Shown: in pieces, positions 22,600-34,059 of the stretch
How the letters are laid out: each line of letters starts with the position of its first letter
How positions within the stretch are numbered: position 1 is the stretch's first letter
DNA from: Aricia agestis
Taxonomy: Eukaryota > Arthropoda > Insecta > Lepidoptera > Lycaenidae
Assembly (NCBI RefSeq): GCF_905147365.1
Contig: NC_056425.1
Location: forward strand, 12,427,001-12,491,000
DNA length: 64,000 nt
Direction: 5' to 3'
Program-made: the position numbers and the translations under genes
The notes under the pieces: model-generated
What the model saw: only the letters and a program-made list of their open reading frames with translations
What the model was told of the DNA's origin: nothing
The model's database searches: none

Positions 22600-23628
22600 T
22601 TACTCTATTCCATTATCATCAATAACTTTCCATTGACCTTCCACTTTCTTTAAATGTACAATATTCCTTCTATATTCTTGACCTGTATCCTCGTTCCTCA
22701 CGTTTATGTCGCTTCCTTCAGCACTTACTACAGTATGTGGTGTTGGATTGAATTCGGGTGTGAGTTTATTTTCTTTTATCAGGTTTTTTACATACACTCT
22801 TTCTCCAACTGCCAATTCTCTGTCTACAGCTTTCCTTTTCCTATCTTCTAATAATTTACTTTTTTCCTTTTTTTCTTTATCTCTATCCCTTATTTCCCCA
22901 TCATAATTGTTTTCCAGGTCATCTAAAAAAGGTAATTTATCCCGGAATTGTCTTCCGTAGAACAACTCGGACGGTGATTTACCTGTTGAGGGATGCGGAG
23001 TACTATTATACATGACTAGATATTTAAGTAAATCATCCTTCCAATCAGATTTTTGACACTGACTAATTCTCAACCGTTTAAGAATGTCTCGGTTCTGTCT
23101 TTCGACTTCGCCGTTTTGCTGTGGCCAGTAAGGTATAGTATTAAAAAGTAGTATTCCTTGATCTGTACAGAAAGTTTTAAATTCCTGACTAGAAAACTGC
23201 CTGCCATTATCAGCTGTTATACTAACTGGGTTTCCAGTCCGTGAAAAAATTTTCTTTAATACTTTTATAGTTTCTTGCGAAGATACTCGTATAGATCGCA
23301 TAACTTCAATCTCTTTGTATCTGCTATAATAATCAATAATTACAAACAGATAATCTCCGCTCGGTAATGGCCCTAAAAAGTCGACTGCTGTATCAACCCA
23401 CGCTTTCGATGGGAGTTCTCGTCTTTTCATGGGTACTGGTGGATCAGGAGCTGAGACAAGTGTGCAGCCCTTGCAGCTTTTAACTGTGTTTTCAGCATCT
23501 TTGTCCATCTTGGGCCACCACACTTTAGTTCGCAATCTAGCCTTCATATTGACGATACCTGGGTGGCCTTCATGAGCAGCTGCGAGAACGCTTTTACGTA
23601 ATTTGGTGGGAATTACTATTGTGTTACC
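22600..23628 (-). pseudogene. gypsy integrase region, cut off from pol by a stop
   Basis: This is the downstream part of pol, in the same frame as the reverse transcriptase but separated from it by TGA at 23,629-23,631. It contains the zinc-binding HEGH...CKGC region, then the catalytic core with VDFLGP, TADNG and a glutamate in GEVER. The second aspartate and that glutamate are 35 residues apart (D35E). The frame ends at 22,600. The first ATG is at 23,547, but in an intact element this region is made as part of the polyprotein, so that ATG is not meaningful. Integrase would insert the DNA copy into the chromosome. A possible alternative is readthrough of the TGA. Confidence 0.92.
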
Positions 23629-25452
23629 TCATAATAAAATGCCATTGTGCAACCAGAGTTCGTGCTGAAATAACTTGTAGTGGCTAACTGCAGCATCCCA
23701 ATTATCATTTATTAAAGCATCCTTGACTAATTTAAAGTTTTCATCGTCATTTGATGCTTCAATAATTGATTTCAGTGTCAATGCTACAGGTCGCGCGTAT
23801 TCAACAATCTGGTTAACATGGTACTCGTCTTCTGACGAATTATCATTATTTATAGGACTCGTGCAAAGACGTGATAATGGATCCGCTACATTCGACTTAC
23901 CAGGTTTGTAAATAACTTTATACTCGTAGTCATATGCTTGTAATCGAAGGACCCATCTTTCGATACGAGCACATGGTTTCGATCTCGTGCCAAATATGAC
24001 TTCAAGAGGCTTGTGGTCTGTAACGAGCTCAAATTTTTTGCCATATAGATACATATGGAAATGCTCAATTGCCCAGACCAAAGCTAATGCCTCCTTCTCC
24101 GTCTGACAATATCGCTTCTCAACGTCAGTCAGACTTTTATTGCCAAAAGCTATAATTCGAAGTCCTTTGTTATCATATTGGATCAGTACACCACCTAAAC
24201 CAACAGGGCTTGCATCGGCAATTACTTGGGTACGATCTTTTGGGTCATAGTAACATAGTGTTGGAATTTTTGATAAACTATTTTTTAGCTTTTCAAAAGC
24301 TTCTGACTGTTCATTTTGCCAAAAAGGAGTTATATTAGCTTTTTTATGAACTTTTTGTCGAAGTAACTGTCGAAGAGGTTCCGTCAAAGTTGATAAATTT
24401 GGTATCCATTTTCCGACAAAATTTATCAACCCTAAAAAGCTTTGAATTTCTTCGACAGTTTCCGGTGGCCTGAATGTTTTTATTGCTTTAATATATTTGT
24501 CTAGTGGCTTAATGCCTGATGATGAAAGCTCGTGACCAAGAAATTGTATTGTCTTTGCGTTAAAAACGCACTTGTTTTTATTTAAGAGAACATTGTTGTC
24601 TTTGAGTACATCGAGAGCATGCTTAAGTCTGTTGTCATGTTCTTGTTTATCACGTCCAAATACAACAATGTCATCTATAAAATTTACAACTCCCTCACAT
24701 GGCAGCAACATCTTTTCCATAATTTTCTGAAAATGTTCAGGCGCGCATGATATTCCAAACATTAACCTTTTGTACCGATAGAGACCTTTGTTAGTAATAA
24801 AGGTAGTAATGTTTCTACTAGATTCTTTGAGTTCTATATGATGAAAAGCATTTTTAATGTCTAATTTTGAAAAATATGTTGCTTTACCAAATTTGGGAAT
24901 CAATTGTTCCATGGTCGGCAAAGGATGATTTTCTCGAATTATGGCTTTATTAGCAGCACGCATGTCAATACAAATACGCACATCATTATCAGGTTTAAGG
25001 ACTGGAACCATCGGAGAAACCCAACTACTTGGCTCATTAACGGGTTCAATTATGTCCATTTTTACTAATTCGTCTATTTTATTATTTATTTTTAATTCCA
25101 AAGGAATTGGAACTCGTCTGTATGGTTGACAAACAGGAGGTACTGTTTTATCAATATCAATTTCAAGCTGAACATTTTTGAGCTTTGGAAATGGTTTTTG
25201 TTCCAAGAAATTTACATCTAAGCCTAATTTTAAAACATTTAAGGAAATTGCTGTATCTTTGCCTAAAAGATTCCTTGAACCGTTTTTAATAACATAAAAT
25301 TTTGCCATTAAAGACTTTGGACCAATTTTTATATTTGCATCAAATGAACCTAATACTTGTAGTGGCTGTTCAGCACCGTAAGCTACAAAAGTTTTGTCGA
25401 CAGATTTTTGTTGGTTGAAAACAGTAACATTAATTTTTTTAGGTTCTGTCGT
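23629..25452 (-). pseudogene. gypsy pol: protease end, reverse transcriptase, RNase H
   Basis: The frame opens near 25,452, overlaps the end of gag by about a dozen bases, and lies +1 (equivalently -2) to gag. It runs through the end of the protease region, reverse transcriptase with the catalytic NFIDDIVVF (24,661-24,687), and RNase H with IADASPVG and VTDHKPLE. The stop at 23,629-23,631 is one transition away from a sense codon and lies before the integrase. The ATG at 25,308 is internal to the normal protein. The product would copy element RNA into DNA in cytoplasmic particles. The junction with gag looks shorter than usual for the family, so a small deletion may have caused the frame change; programmed shifting is the other explanation. 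Confidence 0.93.
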
Positions 25453-26419
25453 TAATTATATTAGACTTACTACCAGAATCTATTAACATTTTAATATTAA
25501 TTCTACCTACCTGGCACTCAACAGTAGTGTCATCATCCATATTGAAAATATAGTCCACCGATGTAGGTTCTTTACTTTTGTCAGTTTCTAGTTTAGATTT
25601 TTTAGATTTTCTGTCGTTTAATTGAAAATTAGCACCTCCTTTTCTTTTATTGGCCCTTGTTCTGCAATGTTTCTGAAAATGACCTCTAAATCCACATTTT
25701 ATGCAGTTAGCACTTATTGCAGGGCAGGAACTACTATCACTTTTATGATTTTTACTGCCACATCGACAGCAGGTATCATTTTTTGGCTTATAAGATTGTA
25801 TTTTATATTTTGTGTCAATTTTGTTAAGATTGGAACCTAATACGCTTTTGCTCTGTTTATCGTGGAAATCAGTTAATTGTCTTTCAACAGTTTCTAAAGA
25901 ATTTGCTTCAGCGATAATTTTTTCGATCGTAGCTGCATCACCGAGCGTTAAAATATTCTTTCTCAGTTGAGTAGAATTACATTTTTCAGTAATTTGGTCA
26001 ATCAGACTTTCGTCTTCTCGAGCAAAATTACATTTTGAACTTTGTTGTCTGAGCCGGATCAAAAATTTGTCAAATTTTTCGTCAGGTTCTTGTTTCATTA
26101 AACGAAAGATATGCCTCTCGAATAAGTAACTCTGCTTTGGTGAAAAGTACTCATCAAGTTTTTTAATCGCAACAGCATATACATCAGACTCGTTGGAATC
26201 GGTTACGTGTGATCCGGGAATATTGAAATGAATGTCTTGTAAAGCCATGCCACCAGAATGTAGTAATATAGCACGTTTCTTTTTATGGTCATCTATGTTG
26301 GATGCTATAAAATATATTTCTAGGGCACGTTTCCATCTTTCCCATCGCAAGCCTATAGAGTGAGGTTCAACCTCGCAATCAAATGGTTCTATTGTCGGAA
26401 CTGTAATTTGTGACGTCAT
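25439..26419 (-). CDS. gypsy gag with zinc knuckles and start of protease
   Basis: This is a 326-codon frame from ATG at 26,417-26,419. Gag forms the virus-like particle that packages the element RNA. The N-terminal two thirds is a retrotransposon gag domain (WERWKRALEIYF, then a QLRKNILTLGDA-type block). Two cysteine-histidine knuckles follow: one with CCRCGSKNH, one a canonical CIKCGFRGHFQKHC (CX2CX4HX4C). The last residues, MLIDSGSKSN, include the aspartyl protease DSG active site, so the protease is split across the gag/pol break. The stop is TAA at 25,439-25,441, beside a run of seven A on the coding strand. Confidence 0.93.
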   Translation of the reverse strand: MTSQITVPTIEPFDCEVEPHSIGLRWERWKRALEIYFIASNIDDHKKKRAILLHSGGMALQDIHFNIPGSHVTDSNESDVYAVAIKKLDEYFSPKQSYLFERHIFRLMKQEPDEKFDKFLIRLRQQSSKCNFAREDESLIDQITEKCNSTQLRKNILTLGDAATIEKIIAEANSLETVERQLTDFHDKQSKSVLGSNLNKIDTKYKIQSYKPKNDTCCRCGSKNHKSDSSSCPAISANCIKCGFRGHFQKHCRTRANKRKGGANFQLNDRKSKKSKLETDKSKEPTSVDYIFNMDDDTTVECQVGRINIKMLIDSGSKSNIINDRT

Positions 26420-27329
26420 ATTGGACGATCTGTAAGTAAGGGAAAGACGAATATAATGTAATGGGCAAATTGTAAAAATATTTTAACTATTAAATATAAA
26501 TGATTAAGTTTTAACAATAATTCTATGTAAGCATTAACTTATTAAAGATTAATTAAGGAATATTTATTATTATAAAAGTTTTAGTGTTTTAAATAACTTA
26601 CAAAACGTGTCTATTTAAATTAATATAATAGTATAATATCAGCTATGTTTATCAGTAATCCATAATTGAATGAATTGTCATTTACATATTTTATTATTAT
26701 CACTAATTAACATGTTTGGTAAACTGTACTTTGTATTATTGTGATTTGTGAAGAGCAAGTTGAACCATATCTATATTAGATAACGATCGATTGCGATAAA
26801 CAGATGCAAAACTGGTTGTAACTTGTAACCCGAGCGTAACTTGTATTCAATCTTAGCTATTTGTGACAATTAGGTATTACGATGTTTATTGACCCACTTT
26901 TAAATATTATATTTCTTCAACTATTTGAAGAATACTTTATTTAAACGGGTAGGTACATAATAATATCATGTTGATGTTAACTAAATTATTCCTTTAGTTG
27001 GAAATATGATCGAATATATCGATGGCACAGGCAAATAGCATTTTACAGACAGTTATATTGTAATGGTCATAAATTGGATTTGAATGTGAAATAAACTTTG
27101 CAAGTTTATTTACATTAAACATTTTGAGGGTAGGCGATATTATGCGTATGCGCGGAATTAACTTATTATCTATTGTACAAAATTAATGATTAAACAGTGT
27201 TATAGAAACTGAAATTCTTTTTAAAGTATTTTAAATTATTGCGCATGCACATACTATTACGCTACTCTTCTCTTTTTATTTTGACCAACTTCTGTAAGGC
27301 ATTTAAATATTTTATAATTTACTTACTGC
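26420..27329 (-). other. gypsy 5' untranslated leader
   Basis: About 910 bp of AT-rich sequence between the primer-binding site and gag. It has no open frame. It is long relative to the 166-bp LTR and probably holds packaging and possibly promoter signals, which I cannot locate. Confidence 0.6.
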
Positions 27330-27347
27330 ACTTTTACTCGTCGCCAA
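27330..27347 (-). promoter_or_regulatory. Primer-binding site
   Basis: On the coding strand TTGGCGACGAGTAAAAGT follows the 5' LTR. The TGGCGACGAG start is typical of insect gypsy elements. The matching tRNA was not determined. Confidence 0.7.
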
Positions 27348-27513
27348 TGTTACGTCTCACTAGGTAATGGACAATAAAACAACACTTTTCAGTAAGTAGG
27401 TAAACACAGGCCAACTTGGAACGTCCGCCCCGCTCGGCAGTTTGCAGCGAAGTCACGCGTCGCCCCGCCAGTTGAGCTGTGCTACCGGTTTATTATTTTA
27501 ACTAGACATCACA
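27348..27513 (-). repeat. gypsy 5' LTR
   Basis: It is identical to the left LTR and would hold the promoter. The flanking CTTAT follows at 27,514-27,518. Confidence 0.95.
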
Positions 27514-27518
27514 CTTAT

Positions 27519-28724
27519 TATCAGTAAGGATAAACCCCAGACTAGAAAATAATAAACTAGGTATGTCAACCTGTAATGTCGAAATGGCCCAGCACCTTAA
27601 AAAATTTTGGACCATTAATAATTAACATTTTTTGTCATGTGTTTAATTTTTAATTTTAGTTTTTAGTTTGTCATGTTAATTAATAATTTTTGTCATTATT
27701 AATAGGACTTGGCTTGTCTATTATAATGTGCTTAGGCTTTTTAGGAACAATGGACAACAACGAATTTGTAAGGTTACTGTATGTCATCGTTACGTATCAT
27801 AATAAATTGTTCCTGCTAAGCTAAGTTTTAGAATTAACTTTTTGATATAAATTTTGCTACCGGCTAAATTTCAATTAAATTAAGCAACGAAAGGAAGTCG
27901 AAATCCTTGAAAACTCGGTCTTAAACACGACTATTACTGATACTTACCAATTTGTCAGTGTCACTAACTGGATTTAAATTTCCTCTAATCCTACAAGCTG
28001 TTTATATAACAAGCTATTTGATATTTAAAGCAAACATTTAACCCATATTTACATACTGAAATATCAAGCCGAGTAAATAAGTTTTCGCCAAAGTAGCTGA
28101 CTGGAAATAACTTATTTCATTAAAAAAATCTAGAATTTGTCCTCTGGCCAGTAAGAGAAAATTGTAAAAAAAACATAGGAGACTGACTGAATAAAATTTA
28201 AGTATTCTAAAATGAAAAAAAAAACAAACAGAGAATCTAGTTTCTTAAATCGTTGTCGTTTTGGGGTGAAATGTTTATGTTCCCACGATATTGTTTACAA
28301 CATGCAAGTGGACCATCTTCATCTGCTACCACTCAATTTTAAGAGTTCTAAAAGAAAAAGTTAACTTACTAAATGATTTAGTTCCGACAGAAACAGGGCA
28401 TGCTTTGTATGAATAATATTAAACTGATAACCGTATGAGTAAAGGATTTAAATTCGCGAAGATAATTTCTTTAGATTTTTTAGATTATCTACTTTAGCTT
28501 AGTACGGTCTAGTTTAATAAATAAAAAAAGGTAAAGAAACGGAGACGGCATATTATAGATTTTGATGAAGAAAATCAAAAGTAGAGCTTTATAGAGTTCC
28601 TTATGGAATACGTGGTTGCTTTGGAAATTACATGTTAATGTATAATACAAATTATTTCCACAAGATTTTAATGGAAGCTTGTATATACCTGTATATACTA
28701 TTAACAAAACTAAATAATAATACT
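27519..28724. other. Unassigned
   Basis: AT-rich. Repeated TTTAATTTTTAATTTTAG-like words at 27,620-27,700 are low complexity. No gene recognised. Confidence 0.5.
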
Positions 28725-28970
28725 TCAGGGTGTGTATATGTTCTGTATATAGAGTTCAACGTGAAAGTAGCAGCGCTGAACGAGCAAATTATTTTTTGTT
28801 ATTTGTATGGACAAGCGCCCAGCGTCATAAATTTGCCCATACAAAAGTTTGAAAAAAGTTACTCTTTCAGCGCTGCTATTTTCACAGCGAACTCTATAAA
28901 GGGTACCCATGCACACTCACTCTAAACTATTATCACTATGTTTTGTTACACCCTGTATACCTATTACCTA
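28725..28970. mobile_element. Foldback repeat with CAGCGCTG arms
   Basis: The left part has AGGGTGTGTATATG, GAAAGTAGCAGCGCTGAAC and TTTGTATGGACAAGC; the right part inverts these (CCCATACAAAAGT, CAGCGCTGCTATTTTCAC) and ends GTTACACCCTGTATACC. It is a widespread lepidopteran repeat; diverged copies are at 38,583-38,830 and 58,640-58,785. The 97- and 63-codon frames in it are not genes. Confidence 0.7.
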
Positions 28971-29013
28971 TCTAGTAAGTACTCCTTACTCCTTACTCTT
29001 TCACCTAGATTTA

Positions 29014-29142
29014 GGGCCGAATAGGCTATGAATCACAGTAGCTATTCACAACTTTTTTGACAGATTCTCATAATACTTGATCTGTTAAGTTAATTGGCGG
29101 ATAGCCTATTCGTCACTTATCAGGAAGCGGTGAAACAGGCCC
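29014..29142. mobile_element. Tourist-like MITE, copy 1
   Basis: The ends are GGGCC and CAGGCCC, and the element is largely self-complementary. TTA lies on both sides (29,011-29,013 and 29,143-29,145), the duplication typical of PIF/Harbinger. It contains the shared block TTTGACAGATTCTC. Five related copies occur by 46.1 kb. Confidence 0.8.
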
Positions 29143-29159
29143 TTAGACCTGTTTTATTT

Positions 29160-29645
29160 TATTTAGCACCTTAGGCTATTAAAATTATCATATTGTGGTC
29201 TTATGGTCAAAGAGACAGCAGAAATGAACACCGTATGAGCTATACTTAGTTGGAGAGGAAGCGAAATTTAGCACCGAGTATAAGCATTATAGTCAAAGAC
29301 ACACCTAAATTTAACAATAGCTATAAGTATTATAATTAGAGAGACAGCAAAATTTAACGCCAACTGCAGGGCTAGCACAAAAACAGTAGACATGGGAAAG
29401 AATCGACGTACTGACAAATTTTATCGACAAAATGGCGGATTTCCATTGTCTAACTGTCACTTCGTCGTGTCTAACTGTCACTTTGTCTATTCTTCCGTAG
29501 AAAGAAACCGTTTCTATGCAGGTGACCATTCTACGCAGGTATAAGCATTATCCAAGATGCGGCTAGATATATAAGCATTATAGTCTAAGATACGGCTGAA
29601 TTTAGCACCAGGTAATATGTGTCAGAATTATAGTCGGAGAGGCTA
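29160..29645. repeat. Diverged tandem array, roughly 43-bp units
   Basis: At least five degenerate units share AATTTAGCACC, TATAAGCATTATAGTC and AAGAGACAGC in that order (for example 29,266-29,308 and 29,309-29,349, then 29,537-29,645). An unrelated block at 29,360-29,530 interrupts them. It is an old minisatellite rather than a gene; the short frames here are chance. Confidence 0.55.
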
Positions 29646-29735
29646 CAATGAGAACGGCAGTTAAACCAGGGAAAGCTGGAATTAATGGACGTTCACCAAT
29701 ACTCACAATGGTAGGTACGGCGACCGTAAAACCCA

Positions 29736-30158
29736 TAGATAAGATGTGAAAGGAGTACTATTTGTTGGCGTCTTTTTACATTGTAATTTGTACGTGATTA
29801 ATTTATGGGAAGTTGGGAACACCTTCGTGGTCCAGTGGTTAAGAGCATGGCTCTTGACTCTGAGGTATTGGGTTCGATTCCAGTCCATACGTCGGATGGG
29901 CATGTAAAAGTCGGTCCTGCGCCTGATCTCTCGCCAGTCGTGTCGGTCGTCCGTCCCACTGGGTTATGAGAGTAAAGGAAGAGAGAGTGCTCTTGTGTAC
30001 TGCGCACACACTTGGGCACTACAAAAATCACTCCTGCGGCCTGGTTTCAATTAAACCGGCTACAGTCACCGAAACCAGTGGGAGTTATTATATTACAATA
30101 GATAAGATGTGAAAGGAGTATTTGTTGCCGTCTTTTTACATTGTACGTGATTAATTTA
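29736..30158 (+). mobile_element. SINE copy 2 inside a 60-70-bp direct repeat
   Basis: The SINE (29,819-30,092) matches 3,391-3,738, with an A box TGGTCCAGTGGTTAAGAGC and a B box GGTTCGATTCC, and lacks about 70 bp after the B box. It is flanked by direct repeats 29,736-29,805 and 30,099-30,158 (TAGATAAGATGTGAAAGGAG, then TTTGTTG and TCTTTTTACATTGTA). These are far longer than a usual target-site duplication. Confidence 0.8.
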
Positions 30159-30289
30159 AGTGACAATGCGTTTTGGTGCGTTTTTGTTGTGACTGGTTGG
30201 GTTAATATTACGTGATGTTATCGAATATGAGAGCATTTATCACAGTTAAGTTGGGAGCTCCTATAGTTTATGAATAAGAATAAGTTACA

Positions 30290-30660
30290 TACTAATATTA
30301 TAAATGCGAAAGTGTGTCTGTATGTTACCTCTGCACGCCCAAACCACTGAAACAAGTTTGCTAGATACTTTATATATAGATACTTTAAGTCCCGGGAAAG
30401 GAGATTCCGTTGGAAAAAATGTACGTTTCCCCCGCACGTGCTCGTAAACGAATTTTGGCGTAAAGAAGTTGCAATGCCTAATAATATTAGGCATTGCAAC
30501 TTCTATGAAATATTATGTCCTTTCCCGGAACTCAAAGTATCTCCATACCCATGTAAAACGGTTTTAAATAGCTGTATATAAGCAGTAAGCATAAAGAGTT
30601 AAAACAGACAATTCGATAGATAGACTGACATACACACTTTCGCATTAATAATATTAGTAA
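30290..30660. repeat. Two GACGCCCGC-family copies head to head
   Basis: 30,290-30,479 is a minus copy and 30,495-30,660 a plus copy. Their junction is a hairpin around 30,466-30,507 (GAAGTTGCAATGCCTAAT, a 3-base loop, and its complement). Both copies keep the TTCCCGGGACT-type core and the AATATTAGTA end. Confidence 0.8.
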
Positions 30661-31674
30661 GTACTTCAAATTCGACTAGCGTATTGTCGGCGTCGATTAC
30701 AATTACTGTATTGTGATTTGTGTATGGAGGAAGTGTTTTATCATTTAGGGTTCAGCCAAAAGCCGCAGGAGTTAACGAACTAATACTATAGGAAGTCTAT
30801 TGTTGAACTAGATATAGACTGAAAACGCGCTTGGAATATTAGTTATAGTAAGCTAAGTATATTGATTTGTTGTTTGTTGTTAATCTTGCCTTGAGATTAA
30901 TGATCGAACTTCAATTAAATGAAGAGTTTGACAGATAATGTATGGGGTTTTTGTCAAAATCTTCATTTAAGGTGAATCCGCGTTAAAGTAAAAAACCGTG
31001 TTGGATAATATTATGTTTAAGATTGCTTGTTTTCTATGGAAATCAATGGAACAGCAAAAAATGGAAAGGGCGTAAGCGACAAAATGGTTTTTGTCGCGTA
31101 ATTTAAAAACCATTATTACATTTCATATAAGCTATGGGCAAATTAAAGTGTATGCTTGAACCAATTTATGTACAAATTTTGTAAGCTTAAATCACTCTCC
31201 TCTGTTGGCAAAATAGGGATCTTTTTTTTTACAGAGGTATTTTTGATTGATTATTCTGTGTTATAAAAGTTGACCAATCGTATATGCTATGGGTATTTCA
31301 AAGATAAAGATATGATAAATACTGACAATGAACTTTAATTTCTTAGCTTTAGTCATTGCTGAGAAAAATTGATATCGCTACAGCCAAATTATCAAGGCGC
31401 CGCCTTAATTACAGTTAAGTAATATTCGTATCTGAGTACGCGTTCTGCAGTAGTACTTTAAGAACACCTTATCTAATACTTTAAAAACAATCAGCATCCT
31501 AGTGTAAGAAACTTTGTGGATTTTTTAGTTTTGGGAGAGAGCTATAATATGAATCAACATAATATGTAGATTGTTGTAACCATGGAAAACCGCGCTTGAT
31601 TTGAGTAGTTTTTCCGATCCTCATTCTGTTTCTTTCTTCTTAAATTAATTTACGTCGGTTTAAACTTCGTCAAA
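30661..31674. other. Unassigned
   Basis: 30,910-30,970 repeats words of 10,800-10,850 (AATGAAGAGTTTGACAGATA), a short unnamed repeat. Otherwise nothing is seen. Confidence 0.45.
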
Positions 31675-31890
31675 TGGCCCACCACACATTCCCACCAGTG
31701 ATGAACGATAAGATCAACAGTGGTAACCAACCACGAAAATCCTTTGATATTATGATCTCAGGGATGCCCGAGGGACAAGCTAAATCTGTCTTGGGACCCG
31801 CAACGAAATTAATCAGAAGAAAGGAGGAGTAGGAGAAATCCAATTTCCCTCCCCAAGCAAAGCGGGAGACAGGGGGAAGCACCGCGGGAA
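31675..31890 (-). repeat. Interspersed repeat shared with 45,552-45,735
   Basis: In reverse orientation it matches the 45.6-kb copy over about 200 bp: GGGCCCACCACAC-type end, TCGTTGCGGGTCCCAAGAC, TTGTCCCTCGGG, AAAGGATTTTCGTGGTTGG. Neither copy has a credible coding frame, so it is probably a non-autonomous element. Confidence 0.65.
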
Positions 31891-32274
31891 AATAATTAAA
31901 TTGTATTAAGCCTACTTAATAAAAACGACCTTTACTTAAACTGACAAGCTTGTGTTGGATTGTTTCTTCGTCACAGTAGCTGGCTATCAAAACGAAAGCA
32001 CCAAATAGGTGCTTGCAGCAATAAATAATAAAAGCACATAAAAACGCATTGTTGGCAGCCCTGTTTTACAAAAAGCTGCTATTAAGTAAAGTTATGTTGG
32101 CAACCCTGCTATCTTCTTAGCTCTTTCCCACTTTAGGGAAGTCAGCTTTCCTAGAACATTTACGCCGAGAAATTCTATCTCGGGTCGATTTAGATTTTAG
32201 ATAATTAATTTACAGCTAGTGATTTGGTCATACTGGTGGATGTGGCTGGGGGTCTGCCTCTAGCTCTCTTAGCC

Positions 32275-32640
32275 ATTTTTTCATATAATTAGGGGGCAAG
32301 CGAGCAAATAGGTCATCTAATGGAAAGCAACTACCGGCGCCCATAGACACTCGCAACATCAGAAGAGCTGCAGTTGCCGTTGCCGGCCTTTTGAGAGGGA
32401 ATACGCTCTCTTCTTGAAGGTTTACAGGTCGTATAGGTCCGGAAATACTACTGGTGACATTCATTCCAGAGATTTACAGTGCGCTGTAGAATGTTACGCG
32501 AAAACCGCACGGTGGAAGACTGCCACACATCAAGGTGATGAGGATGGTACATTTTTCGCGTGGAACGATGGCGAAAAGTTGCAGGAGGTATGATTCCGAA
32601 CAATTCCGAGCTTCTGAGAGACAATGCTTTTAGACAACGT
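32275..32640 (+). repeat. GGGGGCAAACG-family repeat, longest extension
   Basis: This copy continues past the usual end (AAGAGGGAATACGCTCTCTT) through GAAGGTTTACAGGTCGTATA to a block with ACGCGAAAACCGCACGGTGG and TTTTTCGCGTGGAACGATGG. It shows the family is the truncated part of a longer element. The 108-codon antisense frame here is an artefact. Confidence 0.7.
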
Positions 32641-34059
32641 AATTGGCAACCCTGCCGCAAAGAAAGTAAATTGGCAGCCCTGCGCAAGTGCACGTGACCT
32701 TCAGCTTTAATAGCCCAAGTGGCCGGCGCCAAGAGCAGGAAATGCCATATTAACAATACCCCATTATATACCATAGATGAAGGAGAAAATAGAAGTACCT
32801 AGCACTAGAAGCTAAGCTGCAGCTGTTTCACCCTACATGAAAGGCAAATCTATGAGAGAAAAAGAGAGAAATACTTTATCTTCTCCTATTCGTTTTTTTT
32901 AGACATAATGTGAACAAAGCTATTTACCCTGTTACTTATTGTTAGTAAGTAAGAGGCTTAAAAAAGACAGACGCCAAATTGAACTCTAAAATCCAAAATA
33001 TCCTAATCTAATAGTCGTGGACACAACAACCTTAAACGCTCTATGCTATTCCTTACTCTGAGATGTATACTTTATACTCCATAGAACGTAGTATTTTTAG
33101 ATTATGGCCAATTACTTGTGAATTATGGCAGCGCCGGGAGTGCTTGGACAGTTGCATGGGTTTATTTATTGCTTACCTGCGAGCCTAGTCGTCTTACTTA
33201 TTAGTTGTGTCTTCTGTAAACCTGGTACCTGGTGGGTTTGTACTTCAATACTTATAGCCTTAGAAACGGGCATGTTTTAGGCGCCAATTACTGGCGAAAT
33301 GTTTTTGAGTTTCTTATTTATTGATAGCTCATAGTATTGCATTTTTATCAACTTATGCAAATATAATAATTCGCGTACGTCTAGTCGCACAAACACCGTG
33401 TCGAAGTCTTCCGATGCCGCACGGTGTGTTAGGTTTTTTCGTTACGAATTTCATGATTGTTCGCCGCGCCCAAAGCCGTCTTCCATTTTTCCGAGCGATC
33501 TCCATATTTTGCGTGGCCTATATTTACCAAGAACCTACTATGAATAAAATACATGAGCTACATACCTGACTTAAGTGTTCATAGAAAATCGCATTATGCT
33601 AACTAAAATCGTGCCAAAAGGATTTACTAGCTCTAGAAAGTGGCAGGATTACTGACTAGTGACTAGTGACTAGCGACTAGTCTTGACTGGAACGTGACGT
33701 GATGATTAAGACCCTGCCGTTACTAAGACTTCTTAATTCTTTATAAACTATATAATATAATGCTGTTACTAAAAAATATGTACTCCAAGAGTGCCGACAG
33801 AAGTAAAAAAGATTCAGCCGAGCAGGCATACAATTTCATTGCGTGGTTTGTAAGAGAGGTCTGTCAAAGAGGATATAAACTGAGGGGTGTATTACCACTT
33901 TTTAAGATATTTAAATGATTTTCTTAATGACAGCACACCCTGGGAAAAATAAGCTGACTGACTGTAAGCTGCTTCTATATAAATATAAAACATTTTAAAT
34001 GCTTTTGTAAATTAGTTTAAGTTAGGTACTATTGTAATTTTCCATCTTTTTAGTAAAAA
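32641..34059. other. Unassigned; a short heptamer array
   Basis: 33,651-33,683 contains about four TGACTAG units. The 82-codon frame at 33,321 has no family signature and is not called. The rest is unrecognised. Confidence 0.45.

Larger units (their letters stand above)
22017..27513 (-). mobile_element. Ty3/gypsy LTR retrotransposon, complete, recent
   Basis: This 5,497-bp element lies in minus orientation. The two 166-bp LTRs (22,017-22,182 and 27,348-27,513) are identical as far as I can read, start TGTTACGTC and end CATCACA. A 5-bp target duplication CTTAT is exact (22,012-22,016 and 27,514-27,518). A primer-binding site lies just inside the right LTR and a purine tract just inside the left LTR. 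It encodes gag with two zinc knuckles, then protease, reverse transcriptase, RNase H and integrase. No env-like frame is present. The coding region is interrupted in two places, described under gag and pol. Confidence 0.97.
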
